This document shows, one piece after another, positions 1 to 7,909 of a stretch of 64,000 bases of DNA; position 1 is the first letter of the stretch; the number at the start of each line of letters is the position of its first letter. The notes under the pieces are model-generated. The model was not told the DNA's origin and ran no database searches. It saw nothing but the letters and a program-made list of their open reading frames with translations. The position numbers and the translations under genes were made by a program. The stretch is from Chloroflexota bacterium (GTDB taxonomy: Bacteria; Chloroflexota; Anaerolineae; Anaerolineales; Villigracilaceae), in NCBI GenBank assembly GCA_029782225.1, contig JAKOVF010000001.1, positions 1 to 64,000 on the forward strand, written 5' to 3'.

Positions 1-74
1 TCCTAAATCCACATCGCCGTTCAATACCCTGACTCCCTCTACGCTGCCCTTTTTATATGGCAGTTTTTTTGTGC

Positions 75-80
75 TATACT
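75..80 (+). promoter_or_regulatory. -10-like element upstream of the first formate dehydrogenase gene
   Basis: TATACT with an upstream TG one base away (extended -10 form). No convincing -35 box is visible. It would give a leader of about 125 nt ahead of the ATG at 211. Identified by eye only. Confidence 0.4.
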
Positions 81-210
81 AATTGTGAAAAATGTCACTA
101 GAAATCGGGATAATCGTCCCAACCAGGTATGAGTAATGAGACTTATCTTTTAGGAGCAAAAATAGAATAATAATGATGTGCTCTTGATTGCTTGTCCTGC
201 AAGAGGAAAC

Positions 211-1950
211 ATGACCAATAAAACCATCAAATTCAAACCTATTTCCCCTGAAGTCCTTGAAATCGCCGAAGAGCATCATCGCAGTTCTGAAGCCGTGCTG
301 GAAGTCTTGAAGGAAGTACAAGACAGGCACGGTTTCCTTTCGCAGGATGCGATCACGGATACCTCCCGCGCCCTGGGCATCCCTGCACAAAAGGCTTTCG
401 GCGTCACGACGTTCTACTCCATGCTTTCTCTTGAGGAGCGCAGGAATGTCCTGCGTGTCTGTGACGGTCCCGTCTGCTGGCTGAAGCGCGCCAGCGAGAC
501 TCACGCAGTGCTTGACGAAACCGCGTCAGGTTGGACCGTGGAGCGGACCTCGTGTCTCGGGCTTTGTGACCGCGCTCCGGCAGTTCTCGTCAATGACGAG
601 CAGGCCGGACCCATCGGCCCGGAGATTGCACAAAAGGTTTGCGAGGGCTGGCGCGGCGTGGAAACAGACTATTCGAAGCCGCGCAACGGCGAGGTCCGCG
701 CGATGATGCGGCTGGCGGGTGTGATCGATCCGGATGAGATCGAGTCTGCTTTGGAGCATGAAGTGTACAGCGGACTAAAGTCTGCACTCCAGAAAACGCC
801 CCAGCAGGTGTATGAAGAAGTGGAGGCTTCCGGCCTGCAGGGACGCGGCGGCGCGGGCTTCCTGGTGGGTATGAAATGGAAGTTTGTGGCGCAGGCAAAT
901 GGCAGTCCAAAATACATCATCTGCAATGCGGATGAGAGCGAGCCGCTTATCTTCAAAGACCGCGTGCTGATCGACACAAATCCGCATCAGCTGCTGGAGG
1001 GAATCACCATAGGCGGCTATGCCTGCGGCGCATCCGAAGCATGGATCTACATCCGCGGCGAATATGAATATCAGGCGCGTCGGCTCGAACGAGCCATTGA
1101 ACAGGCGAACGCGAAGAACCTGCTGGGCGAGAATATCCTCGGCTCGGGCTTTACGTTCCAGATCCACGTTCATCGCGGCGCGGGCGCATACATCTGCGGC
1201 GAAGAGACCGCGCTGATCGAGTCGCTCGAAGGGAACCGTGGTGAACCACGGCTGCGGCCGCCCTATCCCCCTCAATGGGGATTCCGCGGCAAACCCACCG
1301 CAGTCAACAATGTCGAATCGTTCTGCGCCGCGGCACAGATCATGAAGAATGGCGTGGACTGGTGGAAGTCGGTTTCCACCTACCCGACGGCTGGTACGAA
1401 GATGTACATGGTGCTTGGGCATGTTAAGAATCCTGGCCTGTTCGAAGCGCCGTTTGGGTTGACCCTGCGCCAGATCATTGATGAGTTTGGCGGCGGCATG
1501 GCGGATGGGGCAAAATTCAATTTTGCCTTGTGCGGTGGTGCAGCCGGCACGGTGGTCAATGAAAGCATGTTGGATGTGCCCATTGACTTTGCCTCCTCTC
1601 GAAAAGGAATCTCGCTCGGCGCAGGTTCCTTCTTGATTTGTGATCAGAACGTTTCGCCGGTGGGAATAGTCCGTGAACTACTTCATTTCTTTGCCGCAGA
1701 ATCCTGTGGCAAATGCACTCCCTGCCGTGTAGGCACGTGGCGATCTCTGGAAATCCTCAACCGCATGGCACAGGGTCAGGGTTGGAAGGGTGATACTGAA
1801 GAATTGAAGACGCTTGCCACGCTCATGCAGGAAGCGTCGTTCTGTGGATTGGGACAGTCTGTTGGTATTCCGATGATGTCAGCGCTCAAGCATTTCGGCG
1901 CGGAATTCATCAAAGCCGAAACGGTTGAGCCTTTGCAAACGCAGAGGTGA
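211..1950 (+). CDS. NuoE-NuoF fusion, formate dehydrogenase diaphorase (beta) subunit, locus 1
   Basis: 579 aa. The N-terminal NuoE-like thioredoxin fold (about 1-145) has the [2Fe-2S] ligands C84, C89, C115 and C119. The NuoF part (about 165-570) has the NADH loop at 211-223, the FMN loop at 238-251, and a C-terminal CGKCTPC plus distal Cys set for a [4Fe-4S] cluster. Such subunits pass electrons from formate dehydrogenase to NAD(P)+. The ATG at 211 is preferred over the one at 178 because AAGAGG lies just before it. The stop overlaps the leader of the next gene, so the two are probably co-translated. Oddities: the NADH loop reads GFLVGMKW rather than the usual GFPTGxKW, and the FMN loop reads SEPLIFKDR rather than SEPGTFKDR. 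The paralogue at 52747-54438 has the canonical residues, so NADH/FMN binding may be altered here. Confidence 0.9.
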   Translation: MTNKTIKFKPISPEVLEIAEEHHRSSEAVLEVLKEVQDRHGFLSQDAITDTSRALGIPAQKAFGVTTFYSMLSLEERRNVLRVCDGPVCWLKRASETHAVLDETASGWTVERTSCLGLCDRAPAVLVNDEQAGPIGPEIAQKVCEGWRGVETDYSKPRNGEVRAMMRLAGVIDPDEIESALEHEVYSGLKSALQKTPQQVYEEVEASGLQGRGGAGFLVGMKWKFVAQANGSPKYIICNADESEPLIFKDRVLIDTNPHQLLEGITIGGYACGASEAWIYIRGEYEYQARRLERAIEQANAKNLLGENILGSGFTFQIHVHRGAGAYICGEETALIESLEGNRGEPRLRPPYPPQWGFRGKPTAVNNVESFCAAAQIMKNGVDWWKSVSTYPTAGTKMYMVLGHVKNPGLFEAPFGLTLRQIIDEFGGGMADGAKFNFALCGGAAGTVVNESMLDVPIDFASSRKGISLGAGSFLICDQNVSPVGIVRELLHFFAAESCGKCTPCRVGTWRSLEILNRMAQGQGWKGDTEELKTLATLMQEASFCGLGQSVGIPMMSALKHFGAEFIKAETVEPLQTQR

Positions 1951-1952
1951 CC

Positions 1953-4448
1953 ATGAGCATCAATATCACCCTCGATGGAAGCAAAATCGAGGCCCAGCCC
2001 GGTCAAACCATCTTGCAGGTTGCGAAGGAACACGGTATCCGCATTCCGACGCTCTGCTATCACAAAGACCTGATGCCAAGCGGCAACTGCCGCATGTGTG
2101 TGGTGGAGATCAAAGGCAGCCGGCTGCTGCAGGCAGCCTGCGTTACACCCGTGGGGAAAGACATGGAGATCCTGACGAATAGCGAAAAGGTCATCGGCGA
2201 CCGCAAGCTGACGCTGGGTCTCATGTTCGCCAACCACACAGCCTATTGTTCGGCCTGCGATGTCAGCAACGCGTGCGAAGTACAGGAGCTTGCCTACGAG
2301 TATGGGGTCAACGCGCCGGCCTGGGGCTTCAAAGGGACGCGCTACAAGGTGGATAGTGACCCCAGTCCTTACATCCATATGGACCTCAATAAGTGTGTGC
2401 TGTGCCGACGCTGTGTGCAAGCCTGCGCTGAGATCCAGGTACGAGATGTGTTGGGCGTAGCCTATCGCGGTTTCCAGGAACAAATCGTGGCCGGTGCCGG
2501 CGGGACCCTGCGCGATGCGCGCTGCGAGGCTTGCGGGCAATGTATTGCCTACTGCCCAACCGGCGCAATCTCCTGCAAGGTCAATTACGGCCAGGGGATC
2601 GTCAAAGCGCACCAGGTAAAAAGGGTGACCACGACCTGCTCGTACTGCGGCGTGGGTTGCCAGTTCGATCTGATCGTTAGACGGAACAGGCTTGTTGGAG
2701 TTGCTTCGAATCCAAATTCACCGGTCAATGGAATGGCGTTGTGCGTGAAGGGTCGCTTCGAATACGGCTATGTCCATTCTCCAGACCGCTTGACAAAGCC
2801 GCTGGTAAGAAGGTATTTATTAGAGGGGAAGGATAAGGACGAAAGTCGCAAGTCGATATTCGATCCTCGAAGTGCAACCATCGAATCATCGAATACCGGT
2901 TCCCCCTGGGATTGGATCCAGACCGATTGGGAAACCGCGCTCAATATCACCGCGCAGAAGCTTGGCGAGGCAAGAGACTTTTACGGCGCAAACAGCATTG
3001 GTTTTCTGACCTCAGCCAAATGCCTGAATGAAGAAAACTACCTGATGAACAAACTGGCGCGGCAGGTCATTGGAACGAACAATATCCACCACGGCGTCCA
3101 CCACGGGCACGGCAGCACGGTGGCCGGTCTCACGGCATCCTTCGGCCTGGGCGCCATGTCGAACTCCATCGCGGATGTGACAAGACAGGCAAAGGCCTTC
3201 TTCGTCATTGGCTCCAGCACCACCGAGCAGCATCCCGTGTTTGGGACGATGCTGCGTCGTGCCGTTCGATTCCGCGGCGCGAAACTGGTCATTGCCGACC
3301 CGCGTAAGATCGAGCTGACAGAGTTCGCCACGCTCCACTTACAGCACAAACCGGGCACCGACGTTGCCCTGATCAACGGCCTGATGTACATCATCCTTGA
3401 AAAGGCCCGCGAGGATAAATCCTTCATCACTGAGCGCACAGAAGGCTTCGAGGAATTCAAGGCCACCGTCCTGCAATATCCGCCCACATTGGTGAGCGAG
3501 ATCACAGGCGTTCCCGTCAATCAGCTCTATGAAGCGGCAGACATCATCTCGCAAAACAAGCCGACCGCTGTCATCTGGGCGATGGGTATCTCGCAGTACG
3601 TTTTCAGCCTGCACAACGTCCTGAACCTCGCCAATCTGCAGATGCTGCTCGGGAATATGGGAGTGCCCGGTGGAGGCGTCAATCCGCTGCGAGGCCACAA
3701 CAACGTGCAGGGCGCCTGTGACATGGGCGGCCTGCCGGGCTTCTATCCCGGATATCAACCTGTAAACAGCGAGGAAGCGCGCAAGAGCTTTGAAGAGGCG
3801 TGGGGCATGACCAGCGATTTCAGGAGGGGGATGACCGTCCCCGAGTTAATCGCAGGGATTTTGGAAGAAAAGACTCACGCGCTGTACGTGCTTGGTGAAG
3901 ATCCGGCGACAGCTTCTCCGGACACCAACCAGATGCAGGAAAACCTGGAGGCCATCGATTTCCTCGTTTTGCAGGAAATCCTGCCCTCAGAGACAGCCAG
4001 ATACGCCGATGTGCTTCTACCCGGCGCTTCGTTTGCAGAGAAGACCGGGACATTCACGAACACCGAGCGGCGCGTGCAGATGGTCCGTCAGGCGATCAAA
4101 CCGGTTGGGGACGCGCGTCCCGATTGGTGGATCATCTCCGAGATCGCGAAACGCATCCTGGCCGGGACCAGTAACCGGGTCCCGCGTGAAGCGCCTTATT
4201 CCGGCTGGGACTATCCCGACGCAAATGCGATCATGTCCGAGATCAACGCGTTGACTCCATCCTACGGCGGAATCACGCACGAACGCCTCGAAAAGAGTGG
4301 ATCGCTTCAATGGCCGTGCCCGACGCTTGATCACCCCGGCACACCGATCCTGCACATCAAGGAGTTCACGAGGGGCAAAGGCAAATTTACCGCAATCGAC
4401 CATGTACCGCCAACCGAGGAGCTCACCCCGGAATTGGAACGCGCTTAA
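1953..4448 (+). CDS. FdhA-like paralogue, catalytic Sec/Cys replaced by Gly, C-terminus missing
   Basis: 831 aa, closely similar along its length to the Sec-FdhA at 4913-7723. It keeps the [2Fe-2S] Cys (35, 46, 49, 63), the His-Cys3 cluster, two ferredoxin [4Fe-4S] motifs and the Mo-domain CSYCGVGC cluster. At the catalytic position the codon is GGG (3105-3107, Gly385), where the paralogue has TGA; the neighbouring CARL is VHH-type sequence, while the following His is kept. The protein stops right after the PPTEEL stretch, so the C-terminal molybdopterin dinucleotide-binding domain (about 110 residues in the paralogue) is absent. The frame is otherwise open. ATG at 1953 is chosen because AGAGGTG precedes it; a GTG at 1947 is also possible. 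It could be an electron-transfer or scaffold subunit, or an early pseudogene. Formate oxidation by this copy is unlikely. Confidence 0.85.
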   Translation: MSINITLDGSKIEAQPGQTILQVAKEHGIRIPTLCYHKDLMPSGNCRMCVVEIKGSRLLQAACVTPVGKDMEILTNSEKVIGDRKLTLGLMFANHTAYCSACDVSNACEVQELAYEYGVNAPAWGFKGTRYKVDSDPSPYIHMDLNKCVLCRRCVQACAEIQVRDVLGVAYRGFQEQIVAGAGGTLRDARCEACGQCIAYCPTGAISCKVNYGQGIVKAHQVKRVTTTCSYCGVGCQFDLIVRRNRLVGVASNPNSPVNGMALCVKGRFEYGYVHSPDRLTKPLVRRYLLEGKDKDESRKSIFDPRSATIESSNTGSPWDWIQTDWETALNITAQKLGEARDFYGANSIGFLTSAKCLNEENYLMNKLARQVIGTNNIHHGVHHGHGSTVAGLTASFGLGAMSNSIADVTRQAKAFFVIGSSTTEQHPVFGTMLRRAVRFRGAKLVIADPRKIELTEFATLHLQHKPGTDVALINGLMYIILEKAREDKSFITERTEGFEEFKATVLQYPPTLVSEITGVPVNQLYEAADIISQNKPTAVIWAMGISQYVFSLHNVLNLANLQMLLGNMGVPGGGVNPLRGHNNVQGACDMGGLPGFYPGYQPVNSEEARKSFEEAWGMTSDFRRGMTVPELIAGILEEKTHALYVLGEDPATASPDTNQMQENLEAIDFLVLQEILPSETARYADVLLPGASFAEKTGTFTNTERRVQMVRQAIKPVGDARPDWWIISEIAKRILAGTSNRVPREAPYSGWDYPDANAIMSEINALTPSYGGITHERLEKSGSLQWPCPTLDHPGTPILHIKEFTRGKGKFTAIDHVPPTEELTPELERA
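2840..2897 (+). repeat. TCGA-rich palindromic insertion in the FdhA linker (copy 1)
   Basis: A stretch rich in TCGA, ATTCGAT and ATCGAAT words lies in frame between the first Mo-domain segment and the PWDW motif. The same place in the second copy (5798-5843) carries a similar but unaligned stretch, whereas the FdhA at 49773-51938 has an ordinary linker. It looks like a small repeat tolerated in a surface loop. Confidence 0.5.
3108..3137 (+). other. Degenerate SECIS-like segment (left arm and loop only)
   Basis: Starting 11 nt after the GGG that replaces the Sec codon, GGTGGCCGGTCT (3119-3130) is identical to the left arm and loop of the SECIS at 6061-6079. The right arm is CACGGCA instead of GGCCGCC and can no longer pair. 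The conserved half also encodes the conserved VAGL peptide, so protein constraint alone could keep it. Confidence 0.6.
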
Positions 4449-4912
4449 GCACAACCAATAACAAGAGGACCTGCTGCCGAGTAACAACGGGTCGTTTTGT
4501 ATTCTAGGATACTCGGTTCTCAATCACGCTGGGCTGCTCCTGATGCGATCATGGGTGCAGGTTGGATCGTCTTTCGTACATAGATCAGCCAGTACGTCGA
4601 AAATGGTTTCGGCATGATTCCTATACGGGAGGCGTCGTACGCTACTCCGCGAAGACTGAAACACCAGAGAATTCGCGTTCCTTTGAGAAATGCACGCTTA
4701 GGAAGGACTGAAACTGACTGAATCCATTAAATATCCGCAATATCGTGAGAAGTGTAATGTTAATGTCGTGAGCTATATAACATCCCCGGGAGGGGTTCTA
4801 AACAGGCCAGATGGTAGAATTCATACAATGTCGGGTGGGTACGTGGCTTTCAGGCAAGGACACAGACCGAAGAGGCGACGCCGACGAATTATTCGGTCCT
4901 TGAAGGTTAAAT
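4449..4912. other. 464-bp gap between the two fdhA copies
   Basis: No ORF, tRNA or rRNA is recognisable here. In-frame translation past the stop of copy 1 does not give the missing FdhA C-terminal domain. Near the end there is an AT-rich TATATAAC block (about 4774) followed by a short CCCCGGGAGGGG palindrome, a possible promoter region for the Sec-fdhA gene. Confidence 0.5.
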
Positions 4913-7723
4913 ATGATCAACATCACGATTGACGGAAGGAAGATTGAAGCGCAGGAGGGGCGGACCATTATCCAGGTCGCGCGCGAGAACGGGATCAAAA
5001 TCCCGACCCTGTGCTACCACAAGGATTTGTCACCTACCGGCAACTGCCGCATGTGCGTGGTGGAAGTCACAGGGTCGCGCTTTTTGCAGCCGGCCTGCGT
5101 GACACAGGTCTGGGAAGGGATGGAAATTGCAACGCAGAGCGATAAGGCAATGGCCTCCCGTAAAATGACGCTGGAGTTCATGCTGGCCAATCATCCCCAG
5201 GAATGCCTGACCTGTGATGTGAGCGGGGAGTGCGAATTACAGGATCTCGCCTACGAATATAAAATTGATACCCCGGGCTGGGGAACGAAGGGTACACGCT
5301 ATCAGGTCGACAGCGATCCAAATCCCTTTATCCGCGTGGATCTCAACAAGTGCATCCTGTGCCGACGTTGTGTGCAGGCTTGTGCCGAGATTCAGGTGCG
5401 GGATGTCTGGGGAGTGGCCGGCCGTGGATTTGCCGAGCACATCGCCGCGGGCGCAGGCACGAACCTGCTTGAGGCGCGGTGCGAATCATGCGGCCAGTGT
5501 GTTGCGTACTGTCCCACCGGCGCGCTCTCGACCAAGCTGAATTATGGTCAGGGTGCAGCACGCGCACATCAAGTCCAGAAAGTGACGACGACCTGTTCAT
5601 ACTGCGGCGTGGGCTGTCAGTTCGATCTCGTTGTCAAAGACGGCAAAGTGATCGGCGTAACCTCTAATCCGAATGCGCCCGTCAACGGCATGGCGCTATG
5701 CGTGAAGGGACGATTTGGATACGATTACATCCATCATCCCGATCGCCTGACGAAGCCAAAGGTTAGAAGGTATTTGTTGAAAGGAATAGAAAAGAACGAT
5801 ATTCGAGAGTCGATAGTCGGACATCGAGATTCGAATATCGAATCCCCCTGGGATTGGGTTGAAACCGACTGGGACACGGCTCTCAACATCACTGCCAGAA
5901 AACTCGGCGAAGCTCGTGATTCCTACGGGGCGGATAGTCTCGGCATTCTCACCTCGGCGAAATGCCTGAACGAAGAAAACTACCTCATGAACAAACTGGC
6001 GCGGCAGGTCATTGGAACAAATAACATCGACCACTGCGCCCGTCTCTGACACTCCAGCACGGTGGCCGGTCTGGCCGCCTCCTTCGGTTCGGGCGCCATG
6101 TCCAATTCAATGGACGATGTCGCAAAAGAAGCCAAGGCATATTTCATCATTGGCTCGAATACAACGGAGCAGCACCCGGTGTTTGGAACGATGCTACGTC
6201 GCGCGGCCAGATTCCGTGGCGCGAAGATCGTTGTAGCAGACCCGCGCAAGATTGACATTACCGAATTTGCAGCGATCCATCTTCGCCACAAACCGGGTAC
6301 CGACATTGCCCTCATCAACGGGCTGATGTACATCATTATCGAAAAGGGATGGGAAGACCAACAATTCATCGAAGAGCGGACGGAAGGCTTTGAGGAATTC
6401 AAAGCTACTGTGATGCAGTACACACCCACAAGAGCAAGTGAGATTACTGGCGTTCCTGTTGAGCAACTTTATGAGGCCGCAGAGATCCTCTCTCAGAACA
6501 AACCCAGCGCGGTGATCTGGTCGATGGGCATCACGCAGCATATCTCCGGCGTTCGCAATGTGATGGATCTCGCCAACCTCCAGATGCTGCTCGGCAATAT
6601 GGGCAAGCCGGGCAGCGGCGTCAATCCGCTGCGCGGACAGAACAATGTGCAAGGTGCCTGCGACATGGGCGGCCTGCCAAATGTCTATCCCGCTTATCAG
6701 CCAGTCACTAACGATGAAATCCGCGCAAAGTTTGAAAAGGCATGGGGTGCGACGAGCAGCACGAAAGTCGGTATGACCGCGACCGAGATCATTCCCGGTA
6801 TCCTGGAAGGCAAGACTCATGCTCTTTACATCCTCGGCGAAGACCCGGTGATGTCCGATCCCGATACGCACCACGTTCGCAAGTGCCTGGAAGCCGTGGA
6901 CTTCCTTTTGTTGCAGGAGATATTCCCCTCTGAGACATCTGTGTACGCAGATGTGCTTCTGCCCGGGGTTTCATTTGCCGAGAAAACCGGGACATTCACG
7001 AACACCGAGCGGCGCGTGCAGATGGTCCATCAGGCGATTCAACCGCTTGGGGACGCGCGCCCGGACTGGTGGATCATCTCTGAGATCGCGAAACGCGTCT
7101 TAGCCGGAACCAGTAAGCGGGTCCCGTTTGAAGCGCCTTACTCTGGCTGGGAGTATCGCGACACCAGCGAGATCATGACCGAGATCAACGCCATGACTCC
7201 ATCCTATGGCGGCATCACACACGCACGACTCGAAAAAGGCGAGCGCATCCAGTGGCCGTGCCCAACGCTTGATCATCCCGGCACACCGATCCTGCATACC
7301 CGGCAATTCACACGCGGCAAAGGGAAGTTCGCACCGATTGACCACGTCCCACCCGCCGAAGAGCCGACTGACGATTATCCGATGGTGCTGAGCACAGGCC
7401 GCGTGCTGTATCACTGGCATGGCGGACAAATGACGCGGCGTGCGAAAGGCCTCACGCAGGTCTATGGGGAAGCACTGGTAGAGTTGAACCCCTTCGACGC
7501 GCAGAAACTTGGCATCAACGGCAAGAAGGTTGTGCGAGTCACTTCACGCCGCGGAAGCATCCAGGCGGAAGCCTGGGTCACGGACCGTGTGCCGCCGGGC
7601 ATGGTCTATGCCAATTTCCACTTCCCAGAGGCCTCGGCGAATGAGCTCACCATCGCGGCGCTCGATCCGGTCTCGAAGATTCCGGAGTACAAAGTGGCGG
7701 CGGTAAAAGTGGAGTTGGTGTAA
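4913..7723 (+). CDS. fdhA: Selenocysteine-containing formate dehydrogenase alpha subunit
   Basis: One continuous frame of 936 aa once the TGA at 6047-6049 is read as selenocysteine (Sec379). The residues around it, NNIDHCARL-U-HSSTVAGL, match the Mo/W active site of Sec formate dehydrogenases, with the catalytic His directly after U. Fe-S sites in order: [2Fe-2S] C34, C45, C48, C62; His-Cys3 H94, C98, C101, C107; ferredoxin motifs at 147-157 and 190-200; Mo-domain cluster CSYCGVGC at 228-235. The C-terminal pterin-binding domain (about 810-930) is complete. It oxidises formate to CO2, or the reverse, and feeds electrons to a NuoEF-type subunit. AAGGT precedes the ATG. A plain ORF caller splits it at the TGA into 4913-6049 and 6062-7723. 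Family usual length fits (about 900-940 aa with the NuoG-like N-terminus). Confidence 0.93.
5798..5843 (+). repeat. TCGA-rich palindromic insertion in the FdhA linker (copy 2)
   Basis: Repeated ATTCGA, TCGATA and GAATATCGAATC words lie in frame just before the PWDW motif, at the position equivalent to 2840-2897 in copy 1. It encodes a charged, poorly conserved loop. Confidence 0.5.
6047..6049 (+). promoter_or_regulatory. UGA recoded as selenocysteine (Sec379 of FdhA)
   Basis: The TGA sits exactly at the catalytic position. The frame continues without another stop for 557 codons of FdhA sequence. The Cys-type FdhA at 49773-51938 has TGC at the aligned site. Confidence 0.93.
6061..6079 (+). 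promoter_or_regulatory. Bacterial SECIS hairpin of fdhA
   Basis: GGTGGCC (6061-6067), loop GGTCT (6068-6072), GGCCGCC (6073-6079): seven pairs with one G-U. It starts 11 nt after the UGA. The spacing and the GGUCU loop are the same as in the E. coli fdhF SECIS bound by SelB, as recalled from the published element. Confidence 0.88.
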
Positions 7724-7725
7724 AC

Positions 7726-7843
7726 CTTCATCCTGAGCGGAATGAGTGCCAGCAAGCGAAGTCGAAAGACAGGCTTGCAAATTAGCTTACTTTTCCTGCA
7801 ACCTGCGGTTCGACTTCGCCTACGGCTCCGCCCAGCGCAAAAT
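7726..7843. repeat. Dispersed CTGAGCGGA / TTCGACTTCG repeat
   Basis: Contains CATCCTGAGCGGAATGAG, AGCGAAGTCGAAAGACAGG and the opposite-orientation GGTTCGACTTCGCC. Related pieces lie at 37278-37350, 41603-41618, 44825-44922, 56543-56602 and 63709-63747. It occupies the spacer between fdhA and the first lipoprotein gene. The open frame over it is a by-product. Confidence 0.6.
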
Positions 7844-7896
7844 TCAATGACAGCCCCCGACAATGGGACTGTCATTTTTATCTCAGGGTATTTTGG

Positions 7897-7902
7897 TACA
7901 AT
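7897..7902 (+). promoter_or_regulatory. -10-like element, likely leaderless start at 7910
   Basis: TACAAT preceded by TGG (extended -10), ending 7 nt before the ATG, so transcription would start at or next to the start codon. Confidence 0.55.
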
Positions 7903-7909
7903 CAGTTAC

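Noticed and set aside
79-504. Minus-strand 141-aa ORF at the left edge
   Set aside because: It overlaps the NuoE coding region antisense and has no recognisable domain or ribosome site.
1776-2612. Minus-strand ORF of 278 aa opposite the FdhA Fe-S region
   Set aside because: Antisense shadow of a well-supported gene; composition reflects complement codons.
4913-7723. fdhA as a pseudogene broken by a stop codon
   Set aside because: The stop is UGA at the catalytic residue, the frame and domains continue intact, and a SECIS hairpin is at the right distance.
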